From a virus, in the IMG/VR virus record IMGVR_UViG_3300049595_001334, positions 1 through 23,442 of that record: DNA of 23,442 nt. One strand, 5' to 3'. The notes below the pieces were generated by a model that searched no databases, had not been told where the DNA came from, and saw nothing but the letters and a program-made list of their open reading frames with translations. Position numbers and translations under genes: made by a program. Position 1 is the stretch's first letter. Each line of letters begins with the position of its first letter. This document shows positions 6,810-13,059 of this stretch, piece after piece.

Positions 6810-8663
6810 TTAAATTACATCATCCAATAACTTTGACTCATCCATCATACCAACTTCTTGTTTGAAATTATCGTCTTTCAACGATTCAAGTATAATTGAA
6901 GATGATTTAAGTTTTTTGTTTCTTAAAGATACTTTTAAAGCATTGCTAGATTCGGTAGCAAATGCTGAATTTTTAAATTTATGAAAAGTAGAATCCCTAC
7001 CAATATCAGTTTTTGCACCCAACGGGTCTCTACCAAAATTATTTTCATCAGTTCCAAATGTTCCACCTTCAGTAGGCCGACCAGCGCCAGGCTGACCCCC
7101 TTCTTCAGACCCACCCTCCTGTTCATCTTGGAGATTAAGAGCAGCAAGGTCATGTGGTGTTCCAAACGATTCTCCTGTCTTAACAGGATCATTACCCTCA
7201 TTGGTAATTTGCTCTTGTCTAAACGTAAGTTTAAGGTCGTTAATAACTTTACCTTGTTCTATCTTCCATTCATCATCTGACATATTAAAAATGTTTTTAT
7301 ACATCCATTCTTGAGATATCATTTTAAGGTCTTTCATATCACGAACTAAAGTAACTTTTTCCGACCACAAGGCGGCTTTCTCTTGTTCGTAGATAATAGA
7401 TGGATTTGTAAGTTCTAACTCAAAATTAACAAGGTCTTCATTTTCATATCCTTGTGAGTAAAGATGAACAATTGCAATTTTTGTAAGTTCTGATAAAACA
7501 ATCCTTTGCACTCTTTCAACAGTTCTTGCAAATCTGATGTCTTGTTGAGCAAGTGTTGCCTTACCTTCCACACCCTCTTCATATCCGATAAATGCTTTAG
7601 GAACCTTTAAAGCAGCCATCATTCTATTTTTTAGGTATTCAATATCATCAATACCACCAAATTCCATACCACTTAAAGAATCAATTTCAGTTCCACTTTG
7701 ACCACCACGAACTGGTAGGTAGTAATCCTCCAGCATATTCATCAAGTTAAATTTAAGATTGTAATCGCCTGTATTTTGGTCAAGATATGGAATCTTTTTC
7801 ATTTGGTCAATGATGGCTCGCATATGATTATCAACCTCGGATGGTGGGATATTACCTACATCAATTTTAAATACTCGTTTTTCAGGCGCTCTCATGATTC
7901 GATGAATCATCATAGCATCTTCCATAAGAGTTAATTGTTTCCAAGTTTTTCTAGCACCTTCTAACAAAGAACGACCATATGGTAGGAAATTCGTATCAGC
8001 CATTAAACGAAAATGCGCAATCTGATAGAATTCAAAGTAATGTCCAGAGCTTTTTGTATTAGCTGAATAAGGACTTGACATGGATGATAACTTAAACCGA
8101 ACTTCATATGGATTTTCTTCATTAAAACCCTCTTCTCGTTCAATTTCGTATGCTGATAATGGTGACACATTTACAATACCAATTCCTTCTTCAATGTCAA
8201 GATGTAAATAATAATCACCATACTTGTTCATACCACGAATCCAAGACCAAAGGTTGAATTCAATGTTTAATACATCGTAAAATAAGTTGTGAAGAATTTT
8301 TTTAATGTTTTCATCGGAAGATTTAATACGAATTACATCACCCATGTCGTTTTTCAAAGTGCACTCATCCGAATAAATATCTAAAATAGATGCGATAATA
8401 GAATCTTTATCCATCGCCTCATAATCCGTATATAATTCTAATTTGTTTGAGTGGTAATTGAATTGGTTATTATAAGTTTCCCAATTTCTACGAGATGTGT
8501 GCATACGACCATATCTATCGTAATATGATGTGCCACGAATATTACCAGATGATTGTAGTCTCTGCGTATCTATGGCTTGTGTCCTACCCTTACCAATTCG
8601 TCTTACAACGACTTGGGTAGCGAATAGTTTTCTAAGCCTTCCAAATAATGATGTATCTGCCAT
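6810..8663 (-). CDS. 20: Portal vertex protein, gp20-like
   Basis: This is the portal protein of the T4 type, the dodecamer at the head vertex through which DNA is packaged and to which the tail attaches. Its 617 residues compare with 524 in T4. Recognisable family segments are RAPEKRVFKIDVGNIPP, SLSGMEFGGIDDIEYLKNR, ALKVPKAFIGYE and ATLAQQDIRFARTVERVQR in the middle. The C-terminal 120 residues are a Gly/Glu/Pro-rich low-complexity tail (EGGSEEGGQPGAGRPTEGG) ending in a basic then acidic segment. This accounts for the extra length. There is no close Shine-Dalgarno sequence; AAAAGGA is about 25 bases upstream. The gene directly follows the terminase gene, whereas T4 places sheath (18) and tube (19) genes between them. 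Confidence 0.95.
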   Translation of the reverse strand: MADTSLFGRLRKLFATQVVVRRIGKGRTQAIDTQRLQSSGNIRGTSYYDRYGRMHTSRRNWETYNNQFNYHSNKLELYTDYEAMDKDSIIASILDIYSDECTLKNDMGDVIRIKSSDENIKKILHNLFYDVLNIEFNLWSWIRGMNKYGDYYLHLDIEEGIGIVNVSPLSAYEIEREEGFNEENPYEVRFKLSSMSSPYSANTKSSGHYFEFYQIAHFRLMADTNFLPYGRSLLEGARKTWKQLTLMEDAMMIHRIMRAPEKRVFKIDVGNIPPSEVDNHMRAIIDQMKKIPYLDQNTGDYNLKFNLMNMLEDYYLPVRGGQSGTEIDSLSGMEFGGIDDIEYLKNRMMAALKVPKAFIGYEEGVEGKATLAQQDIRFARTVERVQRIVLSELTKIAIVHLYSQGYENEDLVNFELELTNPSIIYEQEKAALWSEKVTLVRDMKDLKMISQEWMYKNIFNMSDDEWKIEQGKVINDLKLTFRQEQITNEGNDPVKTGESFGTPHDLAALNLQDEQEGGSEEGGQPGAGRPTEGGTFGTDENNFGRDPLGAKTDIGRDSTFHKFKNSAFATESSNALKVSLRNKKLKSSSIILESLKDDNFKQEVGMMDESKLLDDVI

Positions 8664-8700
8664 ATTTTTTTTCTAAATGAAAATGTGTCCTTTTACAAAG

Positions 8701-8709
8701 TATAAATAT
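8701..8709 (-). promoter_or_regulatory. Late-promoter-like motif ATATTTATA upstream of portal
   Basis: This is an exact motif match on the minus strand, in the 71-base gap between terminase and portal, 38 bases before the portal ATG. The sequence is close to palindromic, so TATAAATA is also present on the plus strand, but no plus-strand gene follows. Confidence 0.5.
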
Positions 8710-8734
8710 ACAAAAAATAAAGTTAAATACCAAA

Positions 8735-10312
8735 TTAAAGTAACCAAGTCAAATCCATGTCTTGACCATGGCTGTCTTTTTGTAACCATGGGTTTCTATT
8801 ACCCATATTTGAATTATACACACCACCACTTGTTTTTGTGATATGATTTAATGCGGTTCTGCTTAAATCAATACCTTGTTGTCTTAATTTTAATGCAGTA
8901 TCACGAACCCAAAGACCAGTAGAAAATGACATTACCAAATCATCATTATATCCTCGTTGAGCTTCAGCTCGTGACCCATTCCAGATAAATACAAATAACT
9001 CTTCAATTAATCGTTTTGAGTGTATAATTGGAGTTCGTTCTCTCATGTAGGTATCAAGTTTAGAAACAACAAGAGGTCGTGTTCTTGATGTCATTGAAAA
9101 GCCAGGAACCATATCTTCTTTTCGTTTTAAATCCCAACCTTTACGAAGATGAATATCATCATCAATGTATCCAACTTCTCTATAAGAGTAATATAAATTT
9201 TGATAGTTTCTGTCAATTACTTCTTGAATTACAGCCCATCCAATATTTGCGTTTTCAATCACCAACATTGCATTATTCCATTCAGCAGCAATTGATGTAA
9301 GCATTGCACCAAACTGTTTGGTTTCAATCTTACCTTTATATTCTGCAACTTGCTCTACCGATTCAATATCAATAACATGAAATGCGGAATAGTCACTAGA
9401 ATCTCCACGAGATACATCCGCTACAACAACATAATCACGAGAATAATTTGGATAATCCCATAACCAATAGTTACCATCAAACCCTCTTTTTTCTAATGGG
9501 TCTTTTACATAAGTTTGTTCATACCATTCTAAAGTAGGACCTTCAACTACCGTATAACCTGAACTAATAAAGTCACAATCACATTCTTGAGCTGCTCCCT
9601 TTTCGCCAAGTAATTTTGTTTGTTCTTCTCGCCATTTTTTATTTCTATCGGGGTGAACAGTCCAATGAAGTTTAATGGGGTTCCATTGTTCCCCACTCAT
9701 TGCCTGAACCCATACCTTATGAAACCAATTACCTACGCCATTCGGAGTAGAAAGAACAATAGCACCACCACCTGTTGAAAGAGTCGATTGAGCAGATGTC
9801 CAAATATCTTCAATGTTATCAATGAATGCAGCTTCGTCAATAATTAACATAGATAAGGCTTCAGAACGACCAGCATCGCCTGCAGCTGAAGTTGCTTTAA
9901 TTTGAGACCCGTTCTTTAACCGAAGTGATAGTTTATTGTCTTCTTCAGTTTGCCCCTTTAACCATGATGGTAAGTTTTGGTGCATGAATCGAACTTTCGT
10001 TACAAGATTTTTAGCTACTTCTTGTTTAGTTGCGATTACCAATACGTTCTTGTCTTCATGAAACAACATTAGCCAGAGTGAATACCCGGCTGAAAGAGTT
10101 GAGATACCTAATTGTCTTGATTTTAATATTACATTGAAACGATTTTTTTCAACATCATGCATTAAATTTTCTTGAAAATCGTAAAGATTAAAAAGAATTT
10201 TTCCTCGTGATGGGTGTTGAATGTAACAATACTTTTTAAAAAAATATACAGGATCTTTAGCGCATTTAATATATTCTTCCCTAATTAGGTCTTTGAGTGA
10301 TTTTTGACTCAT
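8735..10312 (-). CDS. 17: Terminase large subunit, gp17-like
   Basis: This is the DNA-packaging ATPase and headful nuclease. It has 525 residues, against 610 in T4. The N-terminal ATPase has a Walker A-type loop SRQLGIST (65-72), Walker B LIIDEAA (156-162, catalytic Glu160) and the coupling motif STP (188-190). The RNase H-fold nuclease domain begins near VVVADVSRGDSSDYSA (catalytic Asp299) and includes the acidic pair in YNDDLV nearer the C-terminus. EECYIQHP-like features of T4-type terminases appear as KKYCYIQHPSRG near the N-terminus. No small-terminase gene (gp16) is recognisable next to it. The start lacks a clear Shine-Dalgarno sequence. TATAAATG, close to the T4 late box, stands about 10 bases upstream. 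Confidence 0.96.
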   Translation of the reverse strand: MSQKSLKDLIREEYIKCAKDPVYFFKKYCYIQHPSRGKILFNLYDFQENLMHDVEKNRFNVILKSRQLGISTLSAGYSLWLMLFHEDKNVLVIATKQEVAKNLVTKVRFMHQNLPSWLKGQTEEDNKLSLRLKNGSQIKATSAAGDAGRSEALSMLIIDEAAFIDNIEDIWTSAQSTLSTGGGAIVLSTPNGVGNWFHKVWVQAMSGEQWNPIKLHWTVHPDRNKKWREEQTKLLGEKGAAQECDCDFISSGYTVVEGPTLEWYEQTYVKDPLEKRGFDGNYWLWDYPNYSRDYVVVADVSRGDSSDYSAFHVIDIESVEQVAEYKGKIETKQFGAMLTSIAAEWNNAMLVIENANIGWAVIQEVIDRNYQNLYYSYREVGYIDDDIHLRKGWDLKRKEDMVPGFSMTSRTRPLVVSKLDTYMRERTPIIHSKRLIEELFVFIWNGSRAEAQRGYNDDLVMSFSTGLWVRDTALKLRQQGIDLSRTALNHITKTSGGVYNSNMGNRNPWLQKDSHGQDMDLTWLL

Positions 10313-10322
10313 ATATTTTCAT

Positions 10323-10724
10323 TTATAGTGCTAATAAGATAACCGCTACAGCGATACCAACTGAACTACCAAGACCCACACCGTTCCAAAACTTTGAACG
10401 TTTTTGTTTTTTAAGAATTTCGATTTGTTCTTCTTTTATTGTAATTATTTTATCTTTTTCAACAATTACAGCGTCTTTGTTTGTAATGATTTTATTTAAA
10501 TTTAAAATCAATTGGTTTTGTTTGTCGGACTTATCTTCCAACAACACAATTTTTTCTTGTGTAATAGTAAGAACAACATGGCAGGTATCATGTTGTTGTT
10601 TTACGATGAGAGCGTTTTTAACTGCCCGAGTTGGAACTACAATCGAATCACTTAAAAGTGTTTGCGAATGTAGTGGCGAGCTCATCATCAGACATATCAT
10701 CAAGCTTATTAACTTGTTCTGCAT
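10323..10724 (-). CDS. Exported coiled-coil protein with C-terminal membrane span, spanin-like
   Basis: The 133-residue protein has a hydrophobic N-terminal export signal (about 4-20, LISLMICLMMSSPLHS). A Lys/Glu/Asp coiled coil spans about 55-108. A Gly-rich membrane span follows at about 112-133 (WNGVGLGSSVGIAVAVILLAL). Signal, coil and C-terminal span is the layout of unimolecular spanins, which link the two membranes of a Gram-negative host at lysis. However, no canonical lipobox is seen (the nearest Cys is in LMIC). The 5' end overlaps the 114-residue gene by 77 bases in another frame, as Rz1 genes overlap Rz. It precedes terminase by about ten bases. A membrane role is fairly safe; the lysis role is inferred. 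Confidence 0.65.
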   Translation of the reverse strand: MQNKLISLMICLMMSSPLHSQTLLSDSIVVPTRAVKNALIVKQQHDTCHVVLTITQEKIVLLEDKSDKQNQLILNLNKIITNKDAVIVEKDKIITIKEEQIEILKKQKRSKFWNGVGLGSSVGIAVAVILLAL

Positions 10725-10992
10725 ATTTTATTCTCAAATTAGCTAATTGTTTATTTTTTTCATCAATCTTATCATCAATAACATCAATGTCTTTAATGAG
10801 TTCACTATTAAAAGTAAATAAAGAATCATTAACTTCGTTTAATCTTTCGATTTCTACTTTATATGAATCTTCTTTTTCTTTCAACATCTTTTCATATTGT
10901 TTTTTATAACCATCGGTTTTAAAAAATTGTTGATAAATAAGAACACCTATCAAACATACAATAATCCATTGAGATGTATTTAGTTTTTTCAT
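10648..10992 (-). CDS. Small membrane-anchored coiled-coil protein, possible i-spanin
   Basis: The 114-residue protein has a short positively charged N-terminus, one membrane span (about 9-23, WIIVCLIGVLIYQQF) and then a long charged coiled coil (about 30-100). This is an N-in, C-out type II topology like phage Rz. The ATG immediately follows the stop of the 100-residue gene (TAA ATG). Its 3' part overlaps the next gene in another frame. Together the two resemble an Rz/Rz1 pair, but coiled-coil membrane proteins have other roles and no endolysin or holin is in the window to support lysis. Confidence 0.65.
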   Translation of the reverse strand: MKKLNTSQWIIVCLIGVLIYQQFFKTDGYKKQYEKMLKEKEDSYKVEIERLNEVNDSLFTFNSELIKDIDVIDDKIDEKNKQLANLRIKYAEQVNKLDDMSDDELATTFANTFK

Positions 10993-11295
10993 TTATTTCT
11001 TAACCGTTGGCTTTTTGTAATAACGCTTTTTTGTATTTGGCTTTGGAGTTAAATTTCCAGCAGAAGCACTACCACTTGTAGATGAGTTTGATGTATTTTT
11101 TTTAGTGGTAGATTTGGATGTATTTTTTTTAGAAGTATCCGTTACTACATCTTTAACATCTTCAGTAAATTTCTTAGTGCGAACCTTGATAACTTCAATG
11201 TCTTTTTTTACTTCTTTAATTACTTCGACAACTTTTTCATCTACTGTAGTTTTACCAAGTAGCCAGTTCCAAGTTTTCTTTAACCAATTTTTCAT
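10993..11295 (-). CDS. Small basic protein with Thr/Ser/Lys-rich tail (100 aa)
   Basis: I do not recognise this protein. The first 16 residues (MKNWLKKTWNWLLGKT) form a Trp-rich amphipathic helix that could bind membrane. Residues 18-55 are a charged helix (VVEVIKEVKKDIEVIKVR). The last 45 are low-complexity Ser, Thr, Asn and Lys, ending KKRYYKKPTVKK. It leads a three-gene group with the two membrane proteins, and a promoter-like motif lies 35 bases before its start. A link to the membrane or to DNA is plausible from composition, but nothing more can be said. Confidence 0.65.
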   Translation of the reverse strand: MKNWLKKTWNWLLGKTTVDEKVVEVIKEVKKDIEVIKVRTKKFTEDVKDVVTDTSKKNTSKSTTKKNTSNSSTSGSASAGNLTPKPNTKKRYYKKPTVKK

Positions 11296-11329
11296 AATTT
11301 TTTCTTTTGTATTAAACAGAGTATTTAAC

Positions 11330-11338
11330 TATAAGTAT
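11330..11338 (-). promoter_or_regulatory. Late-promoter-like motif ATACTTATA
   Basis: This is an exact motif match on the minus strand in the 53-base gap after the glycosyltransferase-like gene, 35 bases upstream of the 100-residue gene. It would head the group 100 aa - 114 aa - 133 aa - terminase. Confidence 0.5.
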
Positions 11339-11348
11339 GTAAATAAAA

Positions 11349-12296
11349 TTAATTATTATAGTTTGGAACTTTTAGTTTAGATTTTAAGGTATTAAATATA
11401 AGTTTGGATGAGTCCCACATTCCAAACGATTGTAATAATGATTTTCCGTTTTCAGTTATTTGGTGATATGCATCTTTATAAAAGTGATTATCAACTTCAT
11501 TTACATAATTTTTTGCACCCCAAAGATGATAAACATATTCGTCAAGATTTGTGTCTAATTCAGAGTCGAGGTTTTTGTAATTATAGAATTTACTAAAACT
11601 AAATACGGATTTGGATATACAATTAGAAATAAAATTTGGATTCATTTCTTCTTTATATTTTAAAATTAAAGCTGATAAAAGGTATTGTTCTGCAAATGTC
11701 TGCATTCCGCTATTTGCTATGTATGTCGAATCTTCAAATGTATAATCACCACTATTATTTAAAACAAAATCAAAATATGTATCTGCATAATAATTTTTAA
11801 ACTGCATATCATTAAATGATATAACAGAGACATTTATAGGTAATGCTGATTTGAAATATATTTTTAAATTACCCCAATCCCAATTTGGTGGTAAAGTAAC
11901 TTCGTGTGGTCTTAAATATCCAGCTTGAAATTCTTTATGTAAATATGATATAGAATTATTTGAAAATTCAGATATGGGTGTATGTAAAACTAAATCGGTA
12001 TCAATTATGGTAAATGGGGTATTTATTTTTTTCATTAACCATAATTTAGGACTTGCCCAAAAGTTTTTAGATATCATATCACTTGGATAATCATCAAAAA
12101 CATCAGTAATGACATCATCATAAAATTTTAAAATTCCTATTTTTTTATAAAAAGAAAGACTTTCGTTATTGGTGGCAAATGTAATTGGAATTTTTGGATT
12201 TCTATATTTGTGATTTAATACAGAAATTAATTGAACTAATAATTCAAGTTCACTTGGAGGCGTTTCTCCAATAATGTATGTATGATACAATTTCAT
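11349..12296 (-). CDS. Glycosyltransferase-like protein (GT-A type, 315 aa)
   Basis: The protein has features of a GT-A fold sugar transferase. An N-terminal strand and loop (MKLYHTYIIGE) comes first, then alternating strands and helices. The segment FTIIDTDLVLH near residues 95-105 holds a DxD-type metal and nucleotide-sugar motif (DTD). The later segment AEQYLLSALI is a feature I associate with uncharacterised glycosyltransferases of this general type. Aromatic residues are frequent. Substrate and acceptor cannot be told; possible targets are a virion protein or host surface sugar. It is more AT-rich and Asn/Tyr-rich than its neighbours and splits the internal-protein genes from the terminase group, as an acquired gene might. 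Its start is preceded by AAGTT rather than a Shine-Dalgarno sequence. Confidence 0.6.
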   Translation of the reverse strand: MKLYHTYIIGETPPSELELLVQLISVLNHKYRNPKIPITFATNNESLSFYKKIGILKFYDDVITDVFDDYPSDMISKNFWASPKLWLMKKINTPFTIIDTDLVLHTPISEFSNNSISYLHKEFQAGYLRPHEVTLPPNWDWGNLKIYFKSALPINVSVISFNDMQFKNYYADTYFDFVLNNSGDYTFEDSTYIANSGMQTFAEQYLLSALILKYKEEMNPNFISNCISKSVFSFSKFYNYKNLDSELDTNLDEYVYHLWGAKNYVNEVDNHFYKDAYHQITENGKSLLQSFGMWDSSKLIFNTLKSKLKVPNYNN

Positions 12297-12320
12297 AACT
12301 TATTTTTTTTATAATTTTAT

Positions 12321-13058
12321 TTACCACTTTCTACAAGACCAATATCTTGCTTTCCACCTTGGACCAGGATTATCACAATTGTGTCTAGCTCTAAATGATG
12401 CTCTTGCTTTAGGATTATTTTTACGAATTCGCATCGTTCCACCTTTAGCATCACCACCTTGACCAAAGTTTACCTTAACAACATTACCTTTGTCATTTCT
12501 AACATATACTTTGAATTTTTTAACATCACCTTGCATAATCTTACCAAGTTTTACTTTTCTACCTTGGTATTCTGCTTCATTGATTTGACTTTTATATTCA
12601 GCCATAAATTGAGCAAATTCTCTTAGGTCTTGGTAATTTTCTACATCATACTCGTTAACTTCACTATAATCCGATACTGTTGAGATGTAATCTTCTGCTT
12701 TTGTAATTAGTGATTGAACCCAAGGTTCTAAATTACCCTTACCACGAAGTTTTGTAATTAATTCTTGTGCTTTTTTAATTGATATTTCCAATTGGTCTAC
12801 TGCCATGTCAGAGTCAGATTCACCACCTTCGTTTTTTTTCTCTTCAGGACTTTTACCAAATGTTTTGTGAACTAATTTATCAAGTTTAGTATGAAATTCT
12901 TTTTCTTCACTATCACTCGCTTCATTTTTAAATGAGTTAACATATGGGTTACCATACACCTTACCTAATTCAGGAGTAAATCCATATTGAGTTTCCATAA
13001 AATTCTTTACTTTATGGTATTCTTCTTTGATTAATTTTTTAAGATTGTTAGTTTTCAT
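12321..13058 (-). CDS. Putative internal virion protein with T4-type leader (245 aa)
   Basis: The leader MKTNNLKKLIKEEYHK closely resembles the T4 capsid-targeting leader MKTYQEFIAEA, with LIKE/E as a candidate gp21 cut. A charged helical middle follows (SDSEEKEFHTKLDKL; then SIKKAQELITKLRGKG). The C-terminal 75 residues form a compact basic module. It contains KLGKIMQGDVKKFKVYV, NNPKARASFRARHNCDN and WKARYWSCRKW, with two Cys that could pair or bind metal. From memory this RARHxC...YWSCRxW module occurs in several phage virion proteins, but I could not check. The start lies one base after the stop of the 840-residue gene. I infer a head-internal protein that may bind DNA; no enzymatic motif is visible. 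Confidence 0.75.
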   Translation of the reverse strand: MKTNNLKKLIKEEYHKVKNFMETQYGFTPELGKVYGNPYVNSFKNEASDSEEKEFHTKLDKLVHKTFGKSPEEKKNEGGESDSDMAVDQLEISIKKAQELITKLRGKGNLEPWVQSLITKAEDYISTVSDYSEVNEYDVENYQDLREFAQFMAEYKSQINEAEYQGRKVKLGKIMQGDVKKFKVYVRNDKGNVVKVNFGQGGDAKGGTMRIRKNNPKARASFRARHNCDNPGPRWKARYWSCRKW

Positions 13059-13059
13059 T

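Noticed and set aside
6935-7201. 88-codon minus-strand frame inside the portal gene
   Set aside because: It is out of frame within the C-terminal low-complexity part of portal, where biased composition removes stops; there is no start signal.
8701-8708. T4 late box TATAAATA on the plus strand (also at 6799-6806)
   Set aside because: No plus-strand gene follows either site. The sequences are nearly palindromic and are better explained as the minus-strand ATATTTATA motif.
10270-10312. Terminase N-terminus LKDLIREEY resembling the leader LKKLIKEEY of the 245-residue protein
   Set aside because: From memory, this N-terminus (LxxLIREEYxKC) is usual for terminases of this type, and terminase is not packaged in the head, so I do not count it as a targeting leader.
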